From Streptomyces xylophagus (GTDB lineage: Bacteria; Actinomycetota; Actinomycetes; Streptomycetales; Streptomycetaceae), in NCBI RefSeq assembly GCF_000716435.1, contig NZ_JNWO01000008.1, positions 1-64,000 of the forward strand: a stretch of 64,000 bases of DNA. The letters are read 5' to 3'. Position numbers and translations under genes: made by a program. This document shows, piece after piece, positions 51,029 to 60,580 of the stretch (position 1 is its first letter; each line of letters starts with the position of its first letter). The notes beneath the pieces were generated by a model. The model worked only from the letters and a program-made list of their open reading frames with translations, made no database searches and was not told the origin of the DNA.

Positions 51029-51649
51029 CTACGTCAGGAACGAGATCGCCGCGAACACGGCGATGATGACGGCTGCGACGTACACCGCGCCCCAGACCTT
51101 GCTGTTCCGCACCCGCCGCCGTATCCGGTCCTCCGTCTCCGGCCGCAGCTCCCAGGCCATGCCCCGGTGCAGGGCGGATACGGCACGCAGGTCGGCGAGT
51201 TCGGCGTGGAAGTCGGGGAGTTGCCAGTCGTCGAAGTAGGGGAGGCGCATCCGGCGGCCGTCGTTGTCGTAGACGTAGGTCGTCCACTGGGCCTTCTCGA
51301 TACGGCCGCTCGCCCTCAACTCGGCCCGGATGTCGTAGACGTCGCCCCAGGTACGGGTCTCCGTCCGCACGGCGTCTCGGGCGGCGATCCCCTGAGCGCC
51401 CACGATCGTGCGCGCCCGCTGCCGGTAGAGCACGGCCAGGACGACCCGGGCGAGCACGATCACCAGCACGACGATCTCGATCCATCTCCGCGCGGGGAAA
51501 TAGGGGTTCGTCGTCGCCTGGAGGACGAAGTTGCCGATGATCAGCACGGTGATGACGATCTGCCACCAGGAGAGGGACAGCGCTCTTCGCCGTCCGTACT
51601 CCCGCTCGATCCCACGCACGTCGCTGTAGTCCTCGTTGTCCACGCTCAT
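51029..51649 (-). CDS. PH-like domain membrane protein 2
   Basis: The 206-residue paralogue shares GIEREYGRRR, WGDVYDIRAEL, YDNDGRRMRLPYFDDWQLPDF and LHRGMAWELRPE with protein 1. It has a C-terminal single span. GGGAGGG is upstream of ATG 51649. It is separated by 72 bp from protein 1; the two may form a pair or a heterodimer. Function is unknown. Confidence 0.78.
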   Translation of the reverse strand: MSVDNEDYSDVRGIEREYGRRRALSLSWWQIVITVLIIGNFVLQATTNPYFPARRWIEIVVLVIVLARVVLAVLYRQRARTIVGAQGIAARDAVRTETRTWGDVYDIRAELRASGRIEKAQWTTYVYDNDGRRMRLPYFDDWQLPDFHAELADLRAVSALHRGMAWELRPETEDRIRRRVRNSKVWGAVYVAAVIIAVFAAISFLT

Positions 51650-51769
51650 GGACCCTCCCCCGGTCAGCAGAAGAGGAGAGTAGGGCAGGAGCCTGTGCGC
51701 AGGAGGGGGCGGGTAGCCGCAACTGCCGTTCGCCGCTTGCCGACCGCTCACCCGCCGGCGTGAACGCCC

Positions 51770-52978
51770 TTACTCGGGCAGCGGGTTCTGTGCCATGCGC
51801 TGTTCGCCGATCCGTGCGGCCTGGCGTACGACGGAGAATCCGTACGCGGTCATGTCGCGCTCGTAGTGGTGGAGGGCCTCGTCGAGTTCGCGGTCGCCGG
51901 CGGCGACGGTGCGCAGGGTGCGGCCCAGCAGGGTGGCGTCCCGCATGGCGAGATTGGCGCCGCGTCCCAGGGTGGGCGTCATGGCGTGGACGGCGTCTCC
52001 CAGAAGCGTGACGTTGGTGGGCGCGTCCAGTGTGCCGGGCACACTGGTGTACATGCGGACCGGGAAGAACGACTCGGCGTCGCCCTGACGGATGAGGTCG
52101 GCGGCCAGGCCGGGCCAGTCCGCCACCGTCCTCGCGGCGAGGTCGCGCAGTCGCTCCCCGGAGAGGTCGCCGGTGGCGGGGAAGAACTGGTGGCGTCCGC
52201 CGACGACGCACACGACGTAGTCGTCCTGGTCGCGGACGGCAGTGCCGGGGGAGTGGTCCGCCGCGGCCCGGGCGGGAGCGGTCGGGAACCGGACCGAGCC
52301 CAGGCCCAGGAACACCTTCCGGTCGTCGGAGGCGATGGCGAAGATGTCCTGGAGGGCTTCTGCGGGTACCCGCGACCGGGCCGCGTTCAGGGGCAGCCGT
52401 CCGTAGAGGGCGGTGATGCCCGCGTCGACGGTGGTCAGGTGCGGGGCGCGCCGGGCACGCACGGCCGAGCGGATGCCGTCCGCGCCGACCAGTACGTCTC
52501 CGTGCGCGGTGGTGCCGTCGCCGAAGTACGCGGTGACGCCGTCCGGGGTGTCCTCGTAGCGCACCAGTTCCTTGCCGAAGTGGATGACGTCGTCGAGACC
52601 GGACATCAGGATCTGGCGCAGTGTGGCGCGGTCGACGTTCGCGTGGACGCGGTTCTCGCGGCCGGGCCAGACATCCCCGTGGTCGTCGTGGGCGGGCAGA
52701 CGCCGGACGACGGACAGGTCCGTTTTCAGGATCGTGGTGAACGGCTCGGTGAACTGCGAGGTCGCCTCGAACAGCGCGACCAGGTGGCCGGGGAGTACTT
52801 CGCGGGCGGCGTTCACGGCGTCGTCGTCGAGGTGGAGGCGGTAGCCCTGGGGGCGATCCCACGGGCTCGCGTCGCGTTCGAAGACGGCGACGTCGATTCC
52901 GCCGCCCCGCAGGGACTGGGCGAGCGTCAGGCCGCCGAGACCGGAGCCGATGACGAGCACTTTACGGAGTGCGGACAT
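51770..52978 (-). CDS. FAD-dependent monooxygenase
   Basis: The 402-residue protein has the FAD motif VLVIGSGLGGLTLAQSLRGGG (about residues 7-27) and a second flavin-binding piece, LLGDAVHAMTPTLGRGANLAMRDA, as in PHBH-type aromatic hydroxylases. A middle DG motif, VLVGADGIRSAVRA, is present. It would hydroxylate or oxidise an aromatic or polyketide substrate with NAD(P)H. AAGGA lies 7 bases before ATG 52978. The substrate is unknown. Confidence 0.85.
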   Translation of the reverse strand: MSALRKVLVIGSGLGGLTLAQSLRGGGIDVAVFERDASPWDRPQGYRLHLDDDAVNAAREVLPGHLVALFEATSQFTEPFTTILKTDLSVVRRLPAHDDHGDVWPGRENRVHANVDRATLRQILMSGLDDVIHFGKELVRYEDTPDGVTAYFGDGTTAHGDVLVGADGIRSAVRARRAPHLTTVDAGITALYGRLPLNAARSRVPAEALQDIFAIASDDRKVFLGLGSVRFPTAPARAAADHSPGTAVRDQDDYVVCVVGGRHQFFPATGDLSGERLRDLAARTVADWPGLAADLIRQGDAESFFPVRMYTSVPGTLDAPTNVTLLGDAVHAMTPTLGRGANLAMRDATLLGRTLRTVAAGDRELDEALHHYERDMTAYGFSVVRQAARIGEQRMAQNPLPE

Positions 52979-53170
52979 GCGTGGTCCTTTGCTGAGTGGT
53001 TCGACAAAGGACGCACCGGTGACCCGATCGGGCACTTGTACGGGCGCCGGAGAACGGCGCCGCCCGGACTACCTACCAGGCTGTGGCTTTCGTACGTCTC
53101 CTGGAAGTTAGCACGGGCGGTTCGATCGGCGCGGAACTGAGGCGGAATGGAGGCGGAACGAGGGCGAACG

Positions 53171-54616
53171 CTACGACGTCTCCGGCGGCGGAGTCGGTGC
53201 CCCCGGAATCCGTACCGTCGCCACCGTCCCGCCACCCGGCGCGTGCGCCAGGGTCACCTCGCCGCCGGCCTGCTGGACCGTGCGGGCGACGATCGACAGG
53301 CCCAGGCCGGAACCGGGGAGTGCGCGCGCCGACGGCGAGCGCCAGAACCGGTCGAAGACGTGCGGGAGTTCCTCGGCGGGGATGCCGGGGCCGTGGTCGC
53401 GGACGGTGAGGACGCCGCGCGTGAGCTGCACCTCGATCGTGCCGCCCTCGGGGCTGAACTTCACCGCGTTGTCGAGGATGTTGACCACCGCGCGTTCCAG
53501 TGCGGAGGGCTCCGACTGGACGAACCACGGCTGGACGTCCGCCGTGATCGTCAACTCCGGTCCGCGCAGGCGGGCTCGGCGCAGGGCCGCTTCCACGGTG
53601 TCCTGGAGCGAGACCACCTGGACGCGCTCACCCCGTTGGCCCTCGGAGCGGGACAGTTCCTGCAAGTCGCCGATCAGGGACGCCAGTTCGGTCATCTGTG
53701 CCTTCACCGAGGCGAGCAGTGCCTTGCGGTCCGCCGGGGGGATCGGGCGGCCGGTCTCCTCGCTGCGGGTGAGGAGTTCGACGTTCGTGCGGAGGGAGGT
53801 GAGGGGGGTGCGGAGTTCGTGACCGGCGTCGGCGATGAGTTGCTGTTGCAGCTCGCGGGAGGTGGCGAGGGAGGTCGTCATCGAGTTGAAGGAGCGGGAG
53901 AGCCGGGCGACCTCGTCGTCGCTGTCCTCGTCCACGGGGATGCGGATGGCCAAGTCCTCGGTGCGGGCCACGTGTTCGACGGCCTCGGTGAGTTTGTCGA
54001 CGGGGCGGAGACCCGCGCGGGCGACGGCGAGGCCTGCTGCGCCGGCGCCGATCACTCCGATGCCGGAGACGAGGAGGAGGATCAGGGCGAGTTCGTTGAG
54101 CGTCGACTGGGTGCCCTTCAGGGGGGCCGCGAGGAGCAGGGCGACGCCCTTCGAGTCGGACTGGTCGACTCCGAGGTACAGGGTCAGCACGCGTACGGCG
54201 TTGCCGTCCTCGTCGGTGCCGTTTCGGAAGACGGCCTCTTTACCGTTCGCGTTCCTGATGACGCTCTTGTCGGTGCTGGTGGCCTTGACCGTGCCCGGGG
54301 AGTTCGGGTCGACGCAAGGGGCACCCTCCTCCTTGATCGCCTCCACGTACTCGTTCCGGCCGGAGAACATGTCAGTGTTCTTCTGCGGGGTCTGCGTGCA
54401 CCTCTGCAGGAGCGCCTGGACTGTGCCGGGCCTGCGCACCATGTCCTTCAGATCGCCGTCGACCTGGTCGTACAACTTCCCCTGCACGATGAACCAACAG
54501 GTGACCGAAACCGCCGCCACCGCGAAAGCCACCGCCGCCGCTACCAGCATCGCCAGCCGCGACCGGATCGGCAGCGTGCGGAACCGATGAAGGAACCGGT
54601 CCAAGACCTTCTTCAC
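53171..54616 (-). CDS. sensor histidine kinase
   Basis: The 481-residue protein has two membrane spans (about residues 20-40 and 175-200) around an external sensor loop, then HAMP. The H box is [14 protein letters not shown]; the ATP-binding motifs include [14 protein letters not shown] and [11 protein letters not shown] with SGLGLSIV. The GTG start overlaps the response-regulator stop by 4 bp. The pair is a classical two-component system whose target may include the adjacent HtrA-like protease. Confidence 0.92.
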   Translation of the reverse strand: MKKVLDRFLHRFRTLPIRSRLAMLVAAAVAFAVAAVSVTCWFIVQGKLYDQVDGDLKDMVRRPGTVQALLQRCTQTPQKNTDMFSGRNEYVEAIKEEGAPCVDPNSPGTVKATSTDKSVIRNANGKEAVFRNGTDEDGNAVRVLTLYLGVDQSDSKGVALLLAAPLKGTQSTLNELALILLLVSGIGVIGAGAAGLAVARAGLRPVDKLTEAVEHVARTEDLAIRIPVDEDSDDEVARLSRSFNSMTTSLATSRELQQQLIADAGHELRTPLTSLRTNVELLTRSEETGRPIPPADRKALLASVKAQMTELASLIGDLQELSRSEGQRGERVQVVSLQDTVEAALRRARLRGPELTITADVQPWFVQSEPSALERAVVNILDNAVKFSPEGGTIEVQLTRGVLTVRDHGPGIPAEELPHVFDRFWRSPSARALPGSGLGLSIVARTVQQAGGEVTLAHAPGGGTVATVRIPGAPTPPPETS

Positions 54617-55350
54617 TCCGCGCCACCCTGTCGAAGCACGTACCCCACCCCGCGCACGGTGTGCACAAGCCTCGGCTCGCCCCCCGCCTCCGTCTTCCGG
54701 CGGAGGTACATCACATACACATCAAGGGAGTTGGACGACGGCTCGAAGTCGAAGCCCCAGACCGCCTTCAGGATCTGCTCGCGGGTGAGGACCTGGCGGG
54801 GATGCGCCAGGAACATCTCCAGCAGGGTGAACTCCGTGCGGGTCAGCTCGACTTGGCGGCCGTTCCGCGTCACCTCGCGCGTCGCGAGGTCCATCCGGAG
54901 GTCGGCGAAGGTCAGGGAGTCGTCCTCGGGGGCGTTCCCGGCGGCGGCCGCTGCCGCGTACGAACTGCGCCGCAGCAACGCCCGTACCCGCGCGAACAGT
55001 TCGTCGAGTTCGAAGGGCTTGACGAGGTAGTCGTCGGCCCCGGCGTCCAGTCCCGTGACGCGGTCGCCGACCGTGTCGCGGGCCGTCAGCATCAGGATCG
55101 GGGTCGTCGTGCCGGCGCCCCGCATCCGGCGGGCCGCCGTCAGGCCGTCCATGCGCGGCATCTGGATGTCGAGGACGACCAGGTCGGGCTGGTACGCGGT
55201 CGCCTTCTCCAGCGCGTCCGCGCCGTCCACGGCGACCTCCGTGTCGTACCCCTCGAAGGCGAGGCTGCGCTGGAGTGCTTCGCGTACCGCCGGCTCGTCG
55301 TCGACGATCAGGATGCGCTGGGTGTCACGGTCGCCTTCGGCGGGGCTCAT
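54613..55350 (-). CDS. OmpR-family response regulator
   Basis: The 245-residue regulator has Asp61 (LVVLDIQMP), a KPFEL segment, and a winged-helix DNA-binding domain. It is translationally coupled to the kinase gene by a 4-bp overlap. It resembles the 49458-50183 regulator closely, including [28 protein letters not shown]. The ATG start has a usable purine-rich upstream sequence. Confidence 0.93.
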   Translation of the reverse strand: MSPAEGDRDTQRILIVDDEPAVREALQRSLAFEGYDTEVAVDGADALEKATAYQPDLVVLDIQMPRMDGLTAARRMRGAGTTTPILMLTARDTVGDRVTGLDAGADDYLVKPFELDELFARVRALLRRSSYAAAAAAGNAPEDDSLTFADLRMDLATREVTRNGRQVELTRTEFTLLEMFLAHPRQVLTREQILKAVWGFDFEPSSNSLDVYVMYLRRKTEAGGEPRLVHTVRGVGYVLRQGGAE

Positions 55351-55510
55351 GGGCTGGATTCCTCGGGTGCGGTGGGACGGGGAGACAACGATCGGCCGGT
55401 CGCAATCAGCCTCGCATGTTTCCCGGCTGGCGCGTAAAGAGGAGGGGAGGGGATAAAAGGTGAGATCAGCCTCGCCGTCTCACCGGAACCGCCCCGCCGC
55501 CTCGCCAGGT

Positions 55511-55717
55511 TCAGCCCCGCATCGTCTGGAGTCGGCTCAGCGGCACCTTGCGGTGGTGCGGGCGGGCCGCGCTGGTACGCAGCCCCATCAGCTCCGGGGC
55601 GGGCGCCACTTCCGGTGCCCGTGCCGCCGGTGCGTGCAGTTCGTACGCCACCCCGAGGGCCAGGCCGAGACCGGCCGCTCCGGTGTCGGTCACCGTGTGC
55701 GAAACCTGCTTGATCAT
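55511..55717 (-). CDS. small hypothetical protein
   Basis: The 68-residue frame starts at ATG 55717 with AGGGAG 8 bases upstream. A Gly/Ala/Leu stretch (TGAAGLGLALGVAYELHAP) is followed by a Pro/Ala and then basic region. It sits between the response-regulator and HtrA-like genes in the same direction. I do not recognise it. The reading frame and ribosome site suggest a real gene. Confidence 0.6.
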   Translation of the reverse strand: MIKQVSHTVTDTGAAGLGLALGVAYELHAPAARAPEVAPAPELMGLRTSAARPHHRKVPLSRLQTMRG

Positions 55718-55777
55718 GACGTACTCCCTACTGTGATGGATCGACCGCACGTGGCTGATCTGGCTGATCCGGCTGAT

Positions 55778-57082
55778 CTAGCTGTCGGAACCGCCCGCTC
55801 GCAGCGAAGCCAGGTCCGCCTTGACGGTGTTGATCGGGATGGCGAAGCCGAGGCCGACGCTGCCGGCGTCGGACGACGAGGACGAGGAGTCCGAACTCGC
55901 CGAGTACATCGCGGAGTTGATGCCGATGATGTTGCCGCTCGCGTCGATGAGCGCGCCGCCGGAGTTGCCGGGGTTGAGGGACGCGTCCGTCTGGAGCGCC
56001 TTGTACGTCGTGGTGGACGTACCGGTGTCGCCGTTGAACTGCTGGCCGCCGAACTGGAACGGCCACTGGCCGTCGCTGCCGCCCGAACCCTGGCTCTGGC
56101 TCTCGTCGGTCGAGACGGTCACGTCACGGGACAGGGCCGAGATGATGCCGCTGGTGACGGTGCCGGTCAGGCCCTCGGGAGAGCCGATCGCGACGACCGT
56201 GTCGCCGACCTTGACGCCGTCGGAGTTGCCGAGGGTGGCGGGCTTGAGGCCGGAGGCGTTCTCCAGCTTGAGGAGCGCGAGGTCCTTCTTGCTGTCGGTG
56301 CCGACGACCTTCGCCGTGTACGACTTGCCGTCGCTCGTCTTGACCTTGATGGACGAGGCGCCGGAGATGACGTGGTTGTTGGTGACGATCTGGCCGTCGC
56401 TGGTGATGATCACGCCGGCGCCGGTCGACGAGCCGTTGCTCAGGGTGGCCTCGACCTCGACCACGCTCGGGCTGACGGTCGCGGCGATGGTGGCGACGTC
56501 GCCCGTCTTGCTCGAGGGCACGACCGCCGTGGTGGTGCTGGAGCTGGCGACGGTGTCCTTGCCGGTCAGCTGCTGGAAGGCGTACGCGGTACCGCCGCCG
56601 ACGGCCGCGGCGACGATCGCCACGGCGGCGAGCAGCGCGATCGGGCCGCGGGTCCGCTTCTTCGGCCTGGGCGCCTCGCCCTGGACGTGCGTGAGGAGAG
56701 CCGTGTCACCGCCACCGCCGTGACCGCCGGCGCTGCCGAAGGAGGTTCCGCCGTCACCGCCGTGGCCGCCGCCGTACGCTCCGCCGTCACCGCCGTACGC
56801 ACCGCCGTCGGCGCCGAAGGCGGCCTGCGGGGCGGGCGAGGGGGCCGACGCCTGGCCCGGCCACACCGTCGTACCCGGCTCGACGGTGACCGGCTGCTGC
56901 GCTGGCTGGGCCTGCTGCACCGGCTGGGCGGGCTGCGCCTGCACCGGCTGCGGCTGGTAGGCCGGCGGGGGCGGCCACTCCGGGTTCACGGGGGAAGAGA
57001 CGTGCTGCTGCTGGGGGTACGCCTGCGGCTGCTCGCCCTGGGGGGTCTCGTACTCGCCGCTGCGGCGGAAGCTCTCGGTCAT
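55778..57082 (-). CDS. HtrA/DegP-like serine protease without PDZ domain
   Basis: The 434-residue protein has a Gln/Pro/Gly-rich cytoplasmic N-terminus of about 145 residues, one membrane span (PIALLAAVAIVAAAVGGGTA), and an external trypsin-like domain. The triad is His in VTNNHVISG, Asp in KKDLALLKL, and Ser in NPGNSGGALID. It stops directly after this domain (SDSSSS near the end), so the PDZ domain usual in HtrA is missing. It likely acts on misfolded exported proteins and may be controlled by the adjacent two-component system. Confidence 0.88.
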   Translation of the reverse strand: MTESFRRSGEYETPQGEQPQAYPQQQHVSSPVNPEWPPPPAYQPQPVQAQPAQPVQQAQPAQQPVTVEPGTTVWPGQASAPSPAPQAAFGADGGAYGGDGGAYGGGHGGDGGTSFGSAGGHGGGGDTALLTHVQGEAPRPKKRTRGPIALLAAVAIVAAAVGGGTAYAFQQLTGKDTVASSSTTTAVVPSSKTGDVATIAATVSPSVVEVEATLSNGSSTGAGVIITSDGQIVTNNHVISGASSIKVKTSDGKSYTAKVVGTDSKKDLALLKLENASGLKPATLGNSDGVKVGDTVVAIGSPEGLTGTVTSGIISALSRDVTVSTDESQSQGSGGSDGQWPFQFGGQQFNGDTGTSTTTYKALQTDASLNPGNSGGALIDASGNIIGINSAMYSASSDSSSSSSDAGSVGLGFAIPINTVKADLASLRAGGSDS

Positions 57083-57216
57083 GGAAAAGAGACTGTCGCG
57101 TGATCATGAGAGGTACCTGAGTGCCTGCTGAGAAGCCCGACAGAACCTCGTATGCCCGATATAAAGACGCCGGAGCCCCGGAAATACAGGGAATCCTTCG
57201 GGAATCCAGCGGGGTC

Positions 57217-58242
57217 TTAGCCCTCGCAGCCGCAGGACTGCCGTATCACCAGCCGCGACGGGAACACCTTCAGCCGCTCGCGCCGCGAGCCCGCCACCCG
57301 CAGGCCGTCGTCGAGGACGAGGTCCACGGCCGCGCGGGCCATCGCCGGGCGGTCCGATGCGATCGTTGTCAGCTTCGGGTCGGCGAGGGCCGCTTCCTTG
57401 ATGTCGTCGAAGCCGATGACCCCCAGCTCGCGCGGTACGTCGATGCGCAGCTCGCGCGCGGCCCGCAGCAGGCCGATCGCCTGGTCGTCGGTGGAGCAGA
57501 AGATCGCGGGTGGGCGCCGGGGCCCGGAGAGGATGCCGAGGGCGACCTGATAGGCGTCGTAGCGGTTGTACGGCGCCTCGAAGAGACGGCCCTCGGTCGG
57601 CAGGCCGGCCTCGGTCATCGCGCGCCGCCAGCCCTCCACGTGGTCGGAGACCGGGTCACCGACGGCCGGCGTCTCCGCCGTACCGCCCATACAGGCGACG
57701 TACTCGTAGCCGTGCTCCAGGAGGTGGCGGACGGCGAGCTGGGCGCCACCGAGGTCGTCCGTGACGACGGCGACGTCGTCGATGGCCTCGGGGCGTTCGT
57801 GGAGCAGGACGACCCGGGCGTCCCAGGCCTCGATCTCGGCGGCGGCGTTGTCGTTCAGCGCGTGGCTGACGAGGATCAGGCCGGAGACGCGCATCCCGAG
57901 GAACGCGCGCAGGTAGTGGACCTCGCGCTCGCCCACGTAGTCGGAGTTCCCGACCAGCACCATCTTTCCGCGCTCGGACGCGGCCTGTTCCACCGCGTGC
58001 GCCATCTCCCCGAAGAAGGGCTGGCGCGCGTCCGGCACGATCAGGCCTATGAGGTCCGTACGACGCGACGCCATGGCCTGGGCCACCCGGTCGGGTCGGT
58101 ACCCCAGCTCCTTGATCGCGGCGAGGACACGCTCGCGCGTGGCCGGGGCAACCGGCCGGGGTCCGTTGTTGATGACATAGCTGACGACGGCAGTCGACGT
58201 CCCTGCCAGTCGCGCTACATCATCCCGAGTCACCTTGGCCAC
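57217..58242 (-). CDS. LacI-family transcriptional regulator
   Basis: The 341-residue repressor has the LacI helix-turn-helix at the start ([46 protein letters not shown] split by its turn), then a periplasmic-binding-like domain with sugar-contact motifs. It ends [13 protein letters not shown] with an unusual CGC. The GTG start at 58242 was chosen. No sugar-uptake genes are adjacent, so its targets cannot be named. Confidence 0.9.
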   Translation of the reverse strand: MAKVTRDDVARLAGTSTAVVSYVINNGPRPVAPATRERVLAAIKELGYRPDRVAQAMASRRTDLIGLIVPDARQPFFGEMAHAVEQAASERGKMVLVGNSDYVGEREVHYLRAFLGMRVSGLILVSHALNDNAAAEIEAWDARVVLLHERPEAIDDVAVVTDDLGGAQLAVRHLLEHGYEYVACMGGTAETPAVGDPVSDHVEGWRRAMTEAGLPTEGRLFEAPYNRYDAYQVALGILSGPRRPPAIFCSTDDQAIGLLRAARELRIDVPRELGVIGFDDIKEAALADPKLTTIASDRPAMARAAVDLVLDDGLRVAGSRRERLKVFPSRLVIRQSCGCEG

Positions 58243-58349
58243 GCGCGGAGTCTACGCGGATGGACCCGCTCTGGGCAGGGCGTTTCGAAGCTTCTCTGAG
58301 CTTCCGCACAGCTTCCCTGTGGGGAAGCAATGCCCTGCCCGGACGCGGG

Positions 58350-59150
58350 TTACGCCTCGGCCGGGATCTCGGCCGCGTCCAGGGCGGCCGAGTCGGCCGT
58401 CTCGTCCGCATCCTCCGGCTTTGCGCCGGCGAGAGCCGCGCTTGCCTTCAGCTTGGCCTCCTCGCCGCCCCGGTCACCCTTCTCCGGGGTCACGAATCGA
58501 TAACCGACGTTCCGGACGGTCCCGATCAGCGACTCGTGCTCGGGGCCGAGCTTCGCGCGCAGGCGTCGTACGTGGACGTCGACCGTCCGCGTACCACCGA
58601 AGTAGTCGTAGCCCCAGACCTCCTGCAGCAGCTGGGCGCGCGTGAAGACGCGGCCCGGGTGCTGCGCGAGGTACTTGAGGAGCTCGAACTCCTTGAAGGT
58701 CAGGTCGAGGACCCGGCCCTTCAGCTTCGCGGAGTACGTCGCCTCGTCCACGGAGAGATCGCCGTTGCGGATCTCCATGGGGGAGTCGTCGTTGACGATC
58801 TGCTGGCGGCCCATGGCGAGCCGCAGCCGTGCCTCGACCTCGGCCGGACCGGCCGTGTCGAGCAGCACGTCGTCGATGCCCCAGTCGGCGGTGACGGCGG
58901 CGAGGCCGCCCTCGGTGACGACGAGGATGAGCGGACAGCCGGGTCCGGTGGACCTCAGGAGCTGGCACAGGCTGCGCACCTGGGGCAGGTCACGGCGGCC
59001 GTCGATCAGGATGACGTCGGCACCGGGGGTGTCGACGAGAGCGGGGCCTTCCGCCGGTGCCACGCGCACGTTGTGCAGCAGCAGGCCAAGGGCCGGAAGC
59101 ACCTCCGTCGACGGCTGGAGGGCATTGGTCAGGAGCAGCAGAGAACTCAT
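58350..59150 (-). CDS. glnR: nitrogen regulator GlnR
   Basis: The 266-residue OmpR-type regulator matches GlnR: the N-terminal [21 protein letters not shown], then [16 protein letters not shown] receiver site, and a winged helix with [24 protein letters not shown] and [12 protein letters not shown]. In Streptomyces GlnR controls glutamine synthetase, ammonium uptake and nitrate genes without a partner kinase. The C-terminus is an acidic Ala/Glu-rich tail. GGAGGA is upstream of ATG 59150. Gene order (LacI, GlnR, hydrolase) is as I recall for S. coelicolor. Confidence 0.95.
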   Translation of the reverse strand: MSSLLLLTNALQPSTEVLPALGLLLHNVRVAPAEGPALVDTPGADVILIDGRRDLPQVRSLCQLLRSTGPGCPLILVVTEGGLAAVTADWGIDDVLLDTAGPAEVEARLRLAMGRQQIVNDDSPMEIRNGDLSVDEATYSAKLKGRVLDLTFKEFELLKYLAQHPGRVFTRAQLLQEVWGYDYFGGTRTVDVHVRRLRAKLGPEHESLIGTVRNVGYRFVTPEKGDRGGEEAKLKASAALAGAKPEDADETADSAALDAAEIPAEA

Positions 59151-59185
59151 ATGTCTGGTTCCTCCTCGGTCCCTGCGAGGACGTT

Positions 59186-59274
59186 TGCGGCACTGCGGCA
59201 TTGCGGCACTGCTTCTGTGATCCCGGGGGCCCTGTATTTCCCGCGTCCACCTGTGGTTTCCCGAGGTTTCCCGC
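59186..59274. repeat. short direct repeats in the glnR upstream region
   Basis: Three 8-bp units TGCGGCAC/T (59186-59209) lie 36 bp upstream of the glnR start, and two 10-bp units GGTTTCCCG(A/C) (59255-59274) lie further out. They could bind a regulator. No match to known GlnR or PhoP boxes is evident. Confidence 0.4.
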
Positions 59275-59354
59275 TTCGTATACAACGCTCCCGAAAGCAC
59301 AAAAGGACCCGGGGGCTTCGCTGCCCGAGTCCTCTGTCCAGCAGAATAGCCCAC

Positions 59355-60257
59355 ATGAGCGCTGGTACGGCAGGTCATGTGGCACGATCCACCGTTCGTC
59401 CGAACTCTGAGACGATCAGACGTACACCTTTGCGGACGTTTCTGTACACCGACGATGGGGTGACGATCGATTCCGTATACGAACAGGGGGCGGCCGTATA
59501 CGACGCCTCCCGGTCACCTTCCGGTGATCCGGTGTTCGTCGTGGCGCACGGTTTCACGGGCGATGTGGACAAGCCGCATGTGCGTCGGGTGGCCGAGGCG
59601 TTCGCCCAGTACGGGGCCGTGGTCACCTTCTCCTTCCGGGGCCACGGCGCCTCCGGCGGACGGTCCACCGTCGGCGACCGCGAGGTGCTCGATCTGGCGG
59701 CGGCGGTCGCCTGGGCCCGTGAACAGGGGCACGCGCGCGTGGTCACCGTCGGCTTCTCGATGGGCGGTTCGGTGGTGCTCCGGCACGCGGCGCTGTACGG
59801 AACGGGTCGTTCCGGAAGTTCACCGGGTGAATCCGGGGGTTCGGGGCGCGAGGGGCGCACGGAAGCGCACACGGACGCGGTGGTTTCAGTGAGTGCGCCG
59901 GCCCGCTGGTACTACCGGGGCACCGCCCCGATGCGGAAGGTCCACTGGCTGGTGACCCGCCCCGAGGGCCGGCTCGTCGGCCGCTACGGCCTCAACACCC
60001 GTATCGAGCGCGGCGGTTGGGACCCGGTCCCGCTCTCCCCGGTCCAGGCGGTCCCGCGCATCGCGCCCACGCCCCTCCTCATAGTCCACGGCGACCGCGA
60101 CGGCTACTTCCCCGTGGACCATCCCCGCATGCTGGCGGACGCCGCCGGTGACCACGCCGAACTCTGGCTGGAGCCGGGCATGGGCCACGCCGAGCACGCC
60201 TCCGCCGACGACCTGCTGGCCCGCATCGGGCACTGGGGCAGTTCACAGGAGAGCTAG
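59355..60257 (+). CDS. alpha/beta hydrolase
   Basis: The 300-residue protein has the nucleophile elbow GFSMGGS (Ser), an oxyanion HGFTGD, and a late [11 protein letters not shown] (Asp) and HAEHA (His). It is a cytoplasmic serine hydrolase of unknown substrate. It is divergent from glnR. A CAGAAT sequence at 59342-59347 lies 7 bp before the ATG and could be a -10 element for a leaderless message. The Ser/Gly/Glu-rich insert near residues 153-175 is a loop. It ends 60 bp before the MoaD gene. Confidence 0.86.
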   Translation: MSAGTAGHVARSTVRPNSETIRRTPLRTFLYTDDGVTIDSVYEQGAAVYDASRSPSGDPVFVVAHGFTGDVDKPHVRRVAEAFAQYGAVVTFSFRGHGASGGRSTVGDREVLDLAAAVAWAREQGHARVVTVGFSMGGSVVLRHAALYGTGRSGSSPGESGGSGREGRTEAHTDAVVSVSAPARWYYRGTAPMRKVHWLVTRPEGRLVGRYGLNTRIERGGWDPVPLSPVQAVPRIAPTPLLIVHGDRDGYFPVDHPRMLADAAGDHAELWLEPGMGHAEHASADDLLARIGHWGSSQES

Positions 60258-60317
60258 CCTGGCGCTTGCAAAACCGATCAGAAACCGATCGACCGACCGT
60301 CTCGACCGAGGAAGCAC

Positions 60318-60572
60318 ATGCCAAAGGTCACGGTGCGCTACTGGGCCGCCGCGAAGGCCGCGGCCGGGATCGCCGAGGAGCCGTACGACGCGGCCACCCT
60401 CGCCGAAGCCCTCACCGCGGTGCGCGAGCGACACCCCGGGGAACTCGCCCGCGTACTGCTGCGATGCTCGTTCCTCGTCGACGGTGACCCCGTGGGCACG
60501 CGTGGACATGAGACGGTACGGCTGGCCGAGGGCGGCACGGTCGAGGTGCTCCCGCCGTTCGCAGGAGGATGA
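60318..60572 (+). CDS. MoaD/ThiS-family sulfur-carrier protein
   Basis: The 84-residue ubiquitin-fold protein ends LPPFAGG, the Gly-Gly needed for thiocarboxylate formation. It could deliver sulfur to molybdopterin or to another acceptor. GAGGAA lies close before ATG 60318. The downstream cysA (thiosulfate sulfurtransferase) is 2.5 kb away, which fits a sulfur theme. Confidence 0.86.
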   Translation: MPKVTVRYWAAAKAAAGIAEEPYDAATLAEALTAVRERHPGELARVLLRCSFLVDGDPVGTRGHETVRLAEGGTVEVLPPFAGG

Positions 60573-60580
60573 GCGAAGCG

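Noticed and set aside
49458..52862. Single long minus-strand frame of 1134 codons
   Set aside because: It is a GC-rich open frame that runs through three separate genes in other frames; only its last 241 codons, the response regulator, have recognisable motifs and a start.
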